Shown one piece after another: positions 25,610 to 37,259 of a stretch of DNA of 64,000 nucleotides. Each line of letters starts with the position of its first letter. The stretch's first letter is position 1. The DNA is from Nageia nagi (taxonomy: Eukaryota > Pinophyta), in NCBI GenBank assembly GCA_050084985.1, contig JBITNC010000001.1, positions 145,390,001-145,454,000 on the forward strand, given 5' to 3'. The translations under genes were made by a program, and so were the position numbers. A model generated the notes under the pieces. That model was not told the DNA's origin. It searched no databases and worked only from the letters and a program-made list of their open reading frames with translations.

Positions 25610-27440
25610 TGTAACATAACCATTTATTTCCATTAATCAAAACCCTAAAATTTAGACCTAATTTTTTTTTATTTGGTTTAACAATTGATATTCTAGGAAT
25701 GAACTAGGTGATCCCACATGAGCTTAGTAATGCTGCTAGCTAGTTTAGCACTAACATGGTAAGATTTATTAAGAACTTGAGGTAACCAACCTTGATAAAC
25801 TTTTCTAATGTTCACTTCCCAACACTCATCCTATTGAGAAGATGCCTCAAAATTAACCTCACCATTCCTATTCCACATCTTGTGTGCAATAGGCTTTTTG
25901 GTCATAGCATAGTGGTTTTGTACTCAGGGGACCATACCACATGAGAGATCACACTTCCACTAAGTTAGCATCACCACTTAATGATAACTCTCCATATCAT
26001 ACGAGCAAATAGTTTGTCCTAGGTAAAATTCCATATGAGTGGGTAGCATTACCTATGGAATAATCATAATATCCCTATATGCTAACTACAAGTGGTATAA
26101 CTACTAGTTACCCTCATCTAGTAATAGTAGTTTTTATGATTGCTATCCCCACTTGACTCATCTATCGAAGGATGTGAGTCACTAGCCTACCCATAACTAT
26201 CGATTAGGCTCACCATGTGGTCCAACATCTCCATGACCATAACATGGGGAGCCATGGATATTAAAAAATATCTTTGAGTGGTTGTTTAGTCTAATTTATT
26301 ATTAAATATGTTAACAAAAAGAACCACCCATGGCCTACTAACCATAAACTAATGTTTCCAAATAGTGAAGAAGGTGCAAGACACCATACATAAATAAGAC
26401 CTAGAGTTTAACACCATTCATCTTTGCCCATAAGTTATACATTATAAGTTTTGATTATAAGCTTGCTTAGAAAGTATCCTAGTTCTATTTGTTCCATACA
26501 CATTGTATCATGTATATGGGTCTACATTTTAAAAGTTTTCTTGCATACATAAAGTAGCAAATCATGAGGAAATATCTAGCCATTATTGCTACAAAAGTAA
26601 TACAACATTGAGGGTTCCTCATGCAAAAAATATTCATTTTATTTATCATTTAGCAAGGTAGGTCAATTTGATGAAGATTCTCTACCATTTTCTTGCATTC
26701 ATCCCAAATGATCCCATTTAATCCCATTGGGTCCCACTTGTACCTAATTTGATCTCAAGAGTCTCTAAAATATTCCAAATGCTCCTAAATGATCTTTTGG
26801 AATCCTAATTCTAAATTAAGATTATTTTTTAATCAATCTATTTTTTAAAAGTTTTGTTAAAATTATTTACTTTGTCAATTTGTAATACCCATTAATCATT
26901 TTCATGAAATAAATAGTAATTTCTACACCTAGTAATCCATATAATCAATACTAATTGTAGTATTTGATAACCATAACTAAAATAAAGCTCATTAAATCAC
27001 AATATTAATATTTTTTTTAAAAATTATATAAATAAAAAATAATCTACAAAATTTATTAATTGATACCTAATATAATCCATCTTTGAAATGTATGAATGAT
27101 ATTTACTTCTATAAACTTTGAAGCTTTTGTAATTTATTACAAGTACAAATCATGCACTATACAAAGGCAATTCAAATATAATACAACCCGTTTAATCACA
27201 AATGGAATCTTTTTGAAAAATCATTCTATTTTATATCCAATGAGTTTGTAATTCAAATTTGTTCATGTCATATGGTTTAGACCATTGTATCAACCGTTGA
27301 ACATCTCCATCACTCTTCATGCAATGAGCATTGAACATTCCCTTGGAGCTTGGTATATGGATCAAGTACTAAGAGGGAGGAGGATCAGGACAACCCTTTT
27401 AAAATTTGACCATTATGTAAATGAATTTAAATATAGACCT
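25610..27440 (-). repeat. Diverged copy of the third-family LTR (R3b)
   Basis: Roughly 1.8 kb aligns by eye with 55067-56920 in the same orientation. Shared phrases include CTAGGAATGAAC, GTGATCCCACATGAG, CTCACCATTCCTATTCCACA and GAGAGATCACACTTCCACTA. It begins TGTAACATAACC where the other begins TGTAATGCATCC. The far end is not defined because similarity fades near 27440. No partner or target duplication was found. Confidence 0.75.
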
Positions 27441-27818
27441 TAGGAGAAATTATCTCTTTTCTTTGGTTAATGTACATTAATATATTATTTATTTACCCTA
27501 TAATTAATCCATCTTAAGTAATTAAATCATTCACAATAAGGTCTTGTATACCTTAGTAATTAATTTACGTAATTGGTACCATATGAATTATTTTACTAAA
27601 CATTATACCAATATCATAATTTTAAAACCATATTTCATTTAATACAATATTCTAAAGATTTCTTTAATTACTTATTAAAAAATATTAAACATAACTTATC
27701 ACCTCATTAGATACTAATTAGTTTAATTGAAAAACTTAGATAATAACAACCAAACATATTTTTATTAATTTATCTTTCCCTACTTTCACATGAATTCAAA
27801 AATATTTCTTTATTAACA
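27441..27818. other. No gene seen
   Basis: Very AT-rich spacer between R3b and the 310-bp satellite. It may be the diverged remainder of the R3b LTR. Confidence 0.4.
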
Positions 27819-28760
27819 TGATAAAAATCATATTAAGACTTTAATAAAATTCATGTCAAAATAAATTCATTAAGCTCTAGCTAAAGGTATAAAGAGAAAT
27901 ATTTTACTAGTCTCTTTAAAATATTATAATACAATTTGTATGTGAAATTTTTCAGCCCTACATCTAAATAAAGGAAGAATAACAAAAGAACATCCCACTC
28001 TTTTACTTTAAAAGAAAAAAACATGGTACCAACCAATAAATAAAATAACCACTATATTTCTTCAAATGGTACAACACTTCTAACAACAATTAATTCTATG
28101 TAACTTTATCAAACATTAGGATAAACATCATATTAGGAATTTAATAAAATTCATGTCGAAATAAATTCATTAAACTCTATCTAAAGATATAAAGAGAAAT
28201 ATTTGACTAGTCTCCTTAAAATATCATAAAATATATAATATAATTTGTATGTGAAATTTTTCACTTCTACATCTAAATAAAGGGCATATAACAAAAGAAA
28301 ATTCCACTCCTTTACTTTTTAAAGAAAAAGACATGGTACCAACCTTTAAATAAAATAACCACTATATCTCTTCAAATGGTACGACACTTCTAACAACAAT
28401 TAATTTTATGAAACTTTATTAAACATTATGATAAATATCATATTAGAAATTTCAATAAAGTCATGTTAAAATAAATTCATTAAACTCTAGCTAAAAGCAT
28501 AAGAAGAAATAATTTACTAGTCTCCTTAAAATATTATAAAATACATAATACAATTTATATGTGAAATTTTCCACTACTACATCTAAATAAAAAGAGAATA
28601 ACAAAAAAAATTCCCACTTCTTTACTTTTTAAAGAAAAAAACATGGTAACAACTTGTAAATAAAATAACCACTATATCTCTTCAAATGGTTCAACACTTA
28701 TAACAATAATTAATTCTATGAAGCTTTACCAAACATTATGATAAATATCATATTAAATAT
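27819..28760. repeat. About 310-bp satellite, 3.1 copies
   Basis: The word CATATTA that starts each unit lies at 27829, 28129, 28439 and 28749, steps of 300, 310 and 310. Each unit contains AAATTCATTAA(A/G)CTCTA, ACTAGTCTC, TATGTGAAATTTT, ACATCTAAATAAA, ACATGGTA and ACCACTATAT in order. Copies are about 85-90 percent alike. It is distinct from the 300-bp array at 18471-19780. Confidence 0.92.
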
Positions 28761-28780
28761 CTCAAAATAGAACTACCTTA

Positions 28781-29759
28781 ATTAGGCAAAAAAAATGTGA
28801 AAGAATGCACTTTGACTTGAAGAGGAAAGAGAGACTTCTTTTCTTCATGTAACTCTACACCAAGCTTAAGAATAACAAAAATAAAATAATAAAATATAGA
28901 TAGGTAGATATTTTTCTAATGCTCCACTCCTTTATTTATAGCTAAAGGGGTTCAAGTGTGTCCAAATGGATGTCTCTTCACACCTTTAATAATTTTTGGG
29001 AAAGGTTTGGTTAAAGTTGTTGATGATTGAAATGGTATTAAATACCTTGGAGCTTTTTTTTATTAACTAACAAATTAATGCCAACTATTATCAATACCTA
29101 ATATAAGAAAATAAAACTAAGTAGGTTCATTACTCCATCATTTTCCTATCCATTAAATATCTTGTAATACCATAAGGAGACCTTAGTCTTTTTCTAATAG
29201 TATTTTTACTATTAGCCCCATGTTGCAATAATATGGGCACTCATATCAACTTTTACCTTATAAAATTTATTTTTATAAAATTTCAAATTTAAATAAGGTA
29301 TATTATTTTCCCTTCATTTCAAATTTGAATTTCAAAAACACAAAACAAGGAAAACACCCCTTTACCTATGATGCTTGCCTTGTCTTGTAGAGTAAGATTA
29401 ATCCACACATTTTTGCAAACATAATTTCATTACAAAATCAATAGTCATAGAAATTATTCTACATGTAACTACATGATTTATAATGGTCATAGGATGTGTC
29501 AGTGATACAATTATAATCATTTCTTTCTCTTACCCTTCTGTTCCCATCACCAATTCACCTTTGATCCTTAGGGTCTTTGGATCACTTCTCCATCTTGAGG
29601 TGACCTATGTCAAAACATCTCAAAGCTAGCATCAAATTGTCACAAATGATACATATTTCTTTATCAAACTTATCATGACCATAGCATTATTCAAACATAA
29701 TCCATTCAAATCCTTGATGATACTCAAGGTTAAATAGTGGCTTAAGGTGGATCATGACA
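28781..29759 (-). repeat. LTR-like block B
   Basis: It resembles block A at 3031-4096 in layout and scattered phrases. Read on the minus strand it begins TGTCATGATCC at 29759 and carries a TATA-like TATAAATAAA at 28931-28940. The order of a start, a TATA box about 820 bases in and a purine- and A-rich leader fits an LTR. The far end is unclear and may run into the satellite. Confidence 0.45.
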
Positions 29760-29799
29760 TTTCAATTTTTTCTTTTCAAAAATAATTAATTTCTAGAAT

Positions 29800-31401
29800 T
29801 TAGGTATACCTAAGGTATCCATCGAAGGAGTTATAGCTCTTTATGATGATGGTGCATATGGATATGTTGGCCAAGTAGGTAATGAAGCATCATCCACATC
29901 ATGGTATCACTCTTCTATCATCTCTATCTCCTCCTCCCCTACCTCCTCCTCATCTTCTTCCTTGTCACCCTCCTTATCCTCGAGGTCCAATGGGAGGAGC
30001 CTCACTATATCCCACCATTACATGTACTCTGGAGTATGTTGATGAAAAGTATGGGCACCTTAGGGGCATGATCCTATGATGTTAACCACTTTGTACTCCA
30101 CATTGGTACAACTATGATCCCTAGTGGAGTCACCTAATAGCAATAATATTTGGCTATAGTCTACCATACCCTCGACATAAGTACATATTGCATCATGCTG
30201 AATTATCTCATCACCAAGTTGGATGGTAGTACTTGATCACCTATTTGTGACCCTACATATGGCATGGAGTCATGCTCCATGAATGCTCATCATCTAACTC
30301 CTTCCAAACTATCAAATCAAAATATGGTTCCTACACTAGGTTTTCATCATCTAAAAGGTCTAGCAACCTTTGACACTACTTGACTCCCTGATTCAAACCT
30401 ACCTGCTATGTAGTCTACCACTAAAACTAGTGGGGCATGTTAACCAATGTAACCATAAGAAGATAAGTATGAGCCACACTAATATACTCATACTCCCAAG
30501 CCTAAATAATGAATGAATGGGCAATAATCTTGCTTCCATTATTCATAAAACTATGAATAACCTTATATAACATGGCCAAAATATAGGGTTCTTATGCATA
30601 TCTCTCCCTATGAAGGCACATCCCTTGCACTATCAAAATCAATCTAGTATGAAAGCATTCATGGTTCTTATCACTACATAGGATTGTGTCGATAAAAATT
30701 GCTACATACAACCTAAAATACCTTATGAAGTCAAGCTCCTTTGGGGGCATGGAAACTATTTCATGAAGGGGTGTACCCTTCTTCTATTGCTAATAGTGCC
30801 TCATCCTTGTTAGTTAGTAGAACTGATCCTCCATCTCAACCATAATCAATGTCTCTTATTGTATTAGTGTACCTTTCATGGGTACCCATAAAATATGATG
30901 GATGTTAGTAAGGGTGATGGTCATATCACCTGTGAGCAGGTGAAACATGTTGATTTCATCACACTAATGCTCCATGAGGGTAGTAAGGAAGTACTTGTCA
31001 CATGGATGCACATGATTCCCCTCAAGTGATTGATTCTATATGCCTCTAAGAATCCCCTCTCATCTAGTGTCAGAATAAATTCTATGACCACATCCATATT
31101 TGGACTCCATTGCTTGCATTGCATAAGATAATCTTGATCCTACATCTAGGTCAAATAATAAGTATATCAATAACATGAAATATGGAAAAAATATAAAATG
31201 TCAACACTTAAAAGCTAAAAACTTAAAATATATGATTTTCATGTTGTTTAAAATTTTATGATTTTTTTTACATAAAATATGAGTGTATGCATGTCTATTA
31301 CACCTGTACAAGTGCCATTCTATTATTTTTCTACAAAAGGGATCCCAACAACATTGCACCATTTTAGCCCTTATTTTTTGAAGATTTGCGATACTCATCA
31401 A
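29800..31401 (-). pseudogene. Plant mobile domain (PMD) pseudogene
   Basis: Read from about 31124 down, one frame gives FILTLDERGFLEAYRINHL. After a frame change and a TAG stop at a position where a tryptophan is expected (TLMEH-stop-CDE), it gives INMFHLLTGDMTITLTNIHH and then ILWVPMKG. This matches the start of the plant mobile domain, whose core reads ETHTFHLP-x-GEMT(I/V)TL-x-DV-x2-LLGLP-x-G. An acidic, serine- and proline-containing tail follows toward 29880. PMD proteins include Arabidopsis MAIN and MAIL1, and related domains are also carried by Ty3/gypsy and Mutator-like transposons. Several stops show it is dead. Its orientation is opposite to T2a, so it is either an independent insertion or a captured antisense segment. 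Confidence 0.65.
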
Positions 31402-32489
31402 CCTTAATCTAGATTATGTAGTAAAAACCTATCCCTTTTTCCTCCATGCATTTCAAAACCTAGACCTACATTTTACCCCCTATATTTTAAATTTTTTCCA
31501 AATTTGATAAAAACTAGTATAAATTGAAAATTTAAACCATCAAATAGCTTATAAATATTACATAAATCAAGACTATAAGAGATATTTTTGGTACCTGATA
31601 TCCCTTGGGAGAATAATGAACAACTAATAACTAATGGACCTATTAAGAAGTTATCTAATAAGCCATATCACCAATCAATGTAATATCTAAGCCTATAGCA
31701 TATTGCAATCCAACCATAAGCCAAATAAGACACCTAGAACCTTACAGACTTGAGCTCCAATTGCTAAATTGAAAATGTACAAATGAAACTCAATTCCACC
31801 TACTTATAACCAAATTGGAAACCACTTTTTCATATCCACTACTCTATCTTATCATTTCTGTAAATTGAATCTCCTTTTATCATCAAATAGTTAGTTGCTC
31901 GTCTTTGTTCTTCTGCTTGACACCCTTCCATCCTTCTAGACATGTGACACCGCTCCATTCTAGAACTACTACTTGATTTGTGTACTCATATAAAATCAAA
32001 ATTTATGCCTACATTTTCCTCCCTTTATGCATGAAATAAAATAATTTATCATTCTTTGCAATAAAGTGTAAGTTGTCAAAAATCCCCCTTGGGGTGAATT
32101 GGTCAAAATTGAAATGAAATGATCATCAAATTTTGTATTACTTGCTATGTCCTTAAAAATTGTTTCTCTTCTTTCCCCCATGTATATCACATAGATATAT
32201 AAAACCTTATCTTTTCTAAAAAATACCTCCTTGATTAAGTGATAATGCCACATTTCTAGTGATACCACTATGTTATAAGGATAATGTAAAGTGCATTGTC
32301 TTATCTGTACTTTGTGCTTGCACTTAAATGTGGAAAAATATCTTTTATTTTTCATTCATGTATTGTAGTTGATAAAAAATAAATTGGACCCTTATTTTGC
32401 ATAGCTTATAATATTTCAAAAATTATAAATACACTTCAATAATGCTATTTTTCTATTTTTCATGCTATAAAATGCATATAATTATTAAG
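31402..32489. other. No recognisable gene; one 119-codon unassigned frame
   Basis: The minus-strand frame at 31996-32355 (119 codons) is one of the longer frames in the old part of the window. Its middle reads GERRETIFKDIASN and its end is basic, with CIKGGKCRHKF. I recognise no domain. It could be part of the plant mobile domain gene's 5' region or chance. Confidence 0.3.
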
Positions 32490-33110
32490 CTTATCAATAT
32501 GTATTGCTCAAACATTTTAGATATCACTATATCAATACAATTGTTTATGAAATACTTGATTTTATATCTTTTCAATTTCTTATCAATGAATATTGTTGCT
32601 TATCCATATATGTTGTAATAAAAAATTGCATAAATTGTCAAATATATGTTGCTTATCCAAATTCTCATGTTTTGCTTAAAATTTGCTTATTAAAATATTG
32701 CCTTGGTTAAATACATGCTTATCAAAAATTTCATTTATAATTCTTAAATTGATGCTTATCATAATAAATGCTTATTATATGGTCAAACTATTTTTTATAT
32801 CATATCATTGCTTATCATTGGCCTCCTTTGTAAGGAAGGGGTACTCTTATCAGCAAATCCATGATAACATGGTGGCTTGAGAAACCAACATGGTCACTCA
32901 TATCATTGGCCTCATTTGTAGGGAAGGGGCACACTTATTAGTAAATCCTTGGTAACATGATGGCTTGAGAAACCAAGCTAATCATTCTTATCCTTTGATG
33001 CCTTTGTCAGGAAGGGTCAATCTTATCATTTGTTGCCTTTGTAAGGAAGGGCCATTCATATTAAAATCCATGGTAACATAGTGGCTTGTGAAAACAAGTT
33101 GATCAATATA
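32490..33110 (+). repeat. Two consecutive tandem arrays in the T2a 3' region
   Basis: From about 32490 to 32815 the word GCTTATC (with variants GCTTATT) recurs every 40-65 bases at least six times. From 32816 a longer unit of about 88 bases takes over, with starts at 32816, 32904 and about 32993. It contains TTTGTAAGGAAGGG, AAATCCATGGTAACAT and GTGGCTTGAGAAACCAA. The array stops about 330 bases before the 3' LTR, the same place where T1 carries its 191-bp repeat. Confidence 0.8.
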
Positions 33111-33436
33111 AATGGTTTATCACCTTTTTCATCTTGTTAGGTAAGTCACCAAGAATATGTTTTCTTTCTTATCACTTATCATACTTTCCATTATGCAAAA
33201 TGTTTCTTGTTTAAGATCTTTTTAGTTACCCTTTTCTTTGCCTTGGATTGCTCCTATGATGAGAGGTCCATCATGTTGCAACCAAATCAAAAAGGGGGCA
33301 TAATATAAGCAAAAAGTAGGGCATTTGAGGTTTTTACCATGTCATAACTTTTCAAGGAGTATCTTCTTACTTTTCTTGTTATAGTTTGAATTCATGTTTT
33401 GATTTTCCTTTATCTCAAAAATATCAAAACATATTC

Positions 33437-33449
33437 AAAGTAGGGCATC
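33437..33449 (+). other. Polypurine-tract-like site of T2a
   Basis: AAAGTAGGGCATC directly precedes the 3' LTR. A second copy, AAAAGTAGGGCATTTG, lies about 125 bases upstream at 33311, and a stronger purine run AAAAAGGGGGCA lies at about 33290. Confidence 0.5.
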
Positions 33450-34176
33450 TATTAATATTTACAAAGGAATTTTTATTTAATTAAAATAACTTTTTAGATA
33501 TTTAAAATAATTTATTTAAATTATCAAATAAATACTCTGTTCCATGTGCATTCTCATCTAACTTTATGTTTTATTGTAATAAGCCAGCTCAACATCACAA
33601 TAAGCCTAAGGAGGAGCCTTAATACTAAACCTATTTCCTATAAAGGTGGAGGGGTTGTGCATGATGAAAGATATGACATGACATGACATAATCTCAAATC
33701 TTTGATAGATAGAAATATACTTCTGTTAATATTAAATAATGTTTCTCAATACTACCTATCATATCTAGATTTTGTTATACTTTGAGCTCTACATTCCTAT
33801 GATCTTTTATCCCTTCATGATCGAGATTTGACATATTTAAGGTGTGATGATGACATTGAGTGAAAGGGTGAGGCATTTTGGAGTGATAATCAAGCACTAT
33901 CATTGGGTTTCTAGTGCTAACGTTGGTTTAAGGTTAGATTGGTGGCTTCATGTTTTGAATAACCTCATCATTTATCATCTTTTGATTGAATTTTGTCTCC
34001 ATTTATTATCATAGGTAAAGTACATGTTTGTATCTTTTGTTAATCTAGTTTTTATAGGTCAAGGTCAAGTAGGTCATTGTCATCTTTCATGTCATTGATT
34101 TCCTATTTTTAATAGTTAATTGAAGAATTTAATTATTCTATAAATAACCCTAATAATTATTATTTTGGTTATAACA
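33450..34176 (+). repeat. 3' LTR of T2a
   Basis: It is 727 bp, the same length as 21400-22126. The start has decayed to TATTAATA and the end is GGTTATAACA. The flank CATAC matches CATAT on the left side at four of five bases. Confidence 0.88.
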
Positions 34177-36925
34177 CATACCTCAATAAGTACATTCTCA
34201 TGAAATATATAAAATATCTAACTCTTTTAATTCTACATATCTTAATTTACAAGGCTTAATAAGCTAAGATAAGGCATAATTTCATTTAAGCCATAATAAA
34301 TAACTCTCAAAGAATATATGATCAAACACTCTTTTCATTCAATTAAATTCATCCATTAATTTATCATATTAAATTAAGTATGAAAAGTACTTCATTCATA
34401 ATAGAGTATCTCTTAACGCATAATTATTTTCTATTACAATAATCTACAAGATTGTGATAATAATTCTTTTACAAAGCCTAAGAAGATATAGGATAAGGTA
34501 ATCCATATTTCATAATTCTCCATAATGCAATAATCAAAATCTTAATCACATTTGAAGTTGAAAAAATGGTAGCTCAATTATGAATTTTGATAAGAATAAT
34601 CCTGCCTCTCTTAAATGTAACTACATGCTATTTCAAAAGGAAATAATACAACACAAAATAACTATTTGCTATTTCTCCTAGATTTCAAGCATAAACAAGA
34701 ATCTAACTTAAAAAAAAAAGAACTCCAAGGATATATAAATTATTTCAATAAATTTATACATAATTACTTGACTAATTCTAGAATTGATTTTTTTCAAATA
34801 AATATTTTTCAAGCATAAAAATATAATTCACAAGCACTAAGTTCTTAATCTCTATTGAGAATTATATAAACATACGATTTTCACTAATAAATTACAAAAT
34901 ATATTATTCTATCCACACTAGAATAATATAAAACTCTTTAAAAGTAGTTCACAAAACATTCTATTTCACAAAACATTCTTAAATATTACTTTTTTGCAAG
35001 TCTTTTTAAAGTTTTTCCTAGAATTGCATTTCTTGATCTCCATGAAAAGAAAATACAAAATCATATCATAAATCTTTTTCTAGTTCTCTTGGATTTTATG
35101 CATACGTAATAACTTATATTTTTAATAAAATAAATTCTAAGGATGAAATAAAATTATTTTACTATATTTATTTCTAATAAATAAATTTCCAAACAATTTA
35201 TAATCATACCTAATTTATTTTTTCAAATTGATGTACTTATTTTTATTATTCAAAAATAAATTGCATCCAAATAAAAATTAAAAGCAAATATAACTTTGTA
35301 TAGAATAATGAGTATATTTTAAATAATATACTCATTACTTAAAATATTAAATAGATATCATAGTTTCTTTTCTTAAATCCTTAAATAAATAATAATATTT
35401 TAAAATAGTCTTCTATTTAAAATATTACAATTAAAATTCAAACTATCTTTTCTCATAATTATTAAGAATTGATTTTTACTTGAAATCTATAATTTTAATC
35501 CTTTAAAATAATATTCTAATTAAATAAAAGTTTTATTCTACACAATAAAATATAACTCATTCAATCATGTTAGGGGAGTCGGAGAGAAGCGGAAGTTCAA
35601 AACTTTCAAGTGGAAAATGAGAGGCCCAAGGTTCAAAACTCTCTCTCGTCACATGCATATGGCTATGCTAAGTATAGTGGATGATAGTTAGGCTAGCTGA
35701 TGTGGATTGTATGGAGTGGGACTCCTGAGTGTATTTGATGGAAGAGAATCCCTAAGATACAAAACCTAATTCCAATGTTAATTCCTTGCATAAAAAAATA
35801 TGTCAACTAATAAAGGAAATAAAAAGAGATTCCATTGGTTTATATGCTAATAAAAAGAAAACCTTCTTTAATCCCATTATCATATTTTATCTAACATTTA
35901 AATAAAACATCATTTATAGAATTAAAATAATTTCTATCAAATTTTATGATACACACACAACCAATGTAGGGATTGGAATTCTTGCAGACATCCCAAGGCC
36001 CAACCACTATGATGCTTCCTCTAGAGCTATTTCTATAGAATTTAATTCATCATATAAAAATAAAATAAACATCTATATTATATTCTTCAAAAGAATGATA
36101 AAACTATTAATTTATTCTCTAATTTTCATATCAAAAATTCAACCATGAAAAAATAGAAAATAAATAAATAAAATACAATCATCTGATTGTAATAATTTTA
36201 ATAGAACACAAAATCAAAAACTATTCAATTGATCTTTTGTTTGAAAAATATTTTAGTAATATAAAATCCTTTTTCATTCAAAAATACTCAATTGATAATT
36301 TAAAAACCCCAATAAAATACCCTTCACACAATCTAAGGGAAAATATATTCAAAACCCCAAAATAAATTCAATATTTTATTTAAAAATATTTACACTTTCT
36401 ATAAGGAATTCATATCATACCAAAAGGAGGAAGAATTCACATATAAACACAAAAGGATATTCACATATAACTTTTCAAGGGAATTCCTATGTGGCATCCT
36501 TCATATGTTATAACTTCAAAAAGGAAGTGCATGTTAAAAGAGGAGGACAATATAAAACCCAAGATCCACAATCGAGACAATACGGTTATATAAAATCATG
36601 CATCCATATTCCTATATTTTATTTATAAAAAATTCAAATGGTTTCAAATAAAATTAACATTAAACCCTAGGAAATCCAACACTTCCCAATGAGGGATTTT
36701 AAAGGTATTTTAAAAATGTAAAATACAATAAACAATAAGGTTTATAGATCTATTAAAATTTGCATATTTTATTAATAAAAAAATGTAATATAAATTTTAA
36801 ATATAAATAAATATTATATTGCTCAAATTAAGTGTAATAAAATAATAAAATATTTCTATTTATTATTTTAAAATAAAACACTATTGGAGAGCTCCAACCT
36901 CTATTTTTCCACAATTGAAGGAGAT
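34177..36925. other. No gene seen; very AT-rich
   Basis: About 2.7 kb of A- and T-run DNA with no frame of note. A less AT-rich island at 35570-35760 (GGGGAGTCGGAGAGAAGCGG and following) is unlike its surroundings but shows no domain. It may be part of an old LTR. Confidence 0.45.
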
Positions 36926-37165
36926 TGTTAATGCTAAAAAATAATTTAAATATAATTAAAATACTCCTTTTAGGTATTTGAAATGATATATTTATTTAAG
37001 TGATTTGATGCTCTTTTTTATTATCCACACTCACTACCTTTATGTTTTATGATAATAGGTCAGCCTGGAGATAAGCCAATAAGGAGTCTTGGTACTTGTG
37101 TACCATAAGCCCAAGGAGAAGCCTTGGAACTATACTTGTTATCTATAAAGATGGAAGGGTTGTGC
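36926..37165 (+). repeat. T2 solo LTR, piece 1 (start)
   Basis: It matches 21400-21630, including TGTTTTATG, AAGCC-AAGGAG and CTATAAAG-TGGA-GGTTGTGCATGA. The LTR match stops after GAGAAATCAT at the LINE insertion point. Confidence 0.78.
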
Positions 37166-37259
37166 ATGAGAAATCATACTAGCTTCAAGGTGTAAACTAG
37201 TAACACACCATTAATTTGTTGATGTCACCATATTGATTGGGAAAGTAGACAAAATGAAG

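Larger units (their letters stand above)
21400..34176 (+). mobile_element. T2a: 12.8-kb Ty3/gypsy-type LTR element with foreign insertions
   Basis: LTRs of 727 bp each lie at 21400-22126 and 33450-34176, roughly 80-85 percent alike. The flanking pentamers CATAT (21395-21399) and CATAC (34177-34181) are a one-mismatch target duplication. A primer-site-like ATTGGTGAACCTGAC follows the 5' LTR. A decayed gag (22235-24350) has a retrotransposon gag core and a C-x3-H...GH...C knuckle. Tandem repeats at 32490-33110 lie before the 3' LTR, as in T1. Pol is missing. Its place holds a diverged foreign LTR, a satellite, another LTR-like block and a minus-strand plant mobile domain pseudogene, so the element was invaded several times or captured other DNA. 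Confidence 0.85.

Noticed and set aside
25610-29759. One 4.1-kb solo LTR running from R3b to block B
   Set aside because: Flanking pentamers do not match (TTTTG against TTTCA) and the block B end shows no similarity to the R3a LTR end, so the two were kept separate.
31996-32355. 119-codon minus-strand ORF as a host gene
   Set aside because: No recognisable domain, no neighbouring exon and a location inside T2a. Kept only as unassigned sequence.
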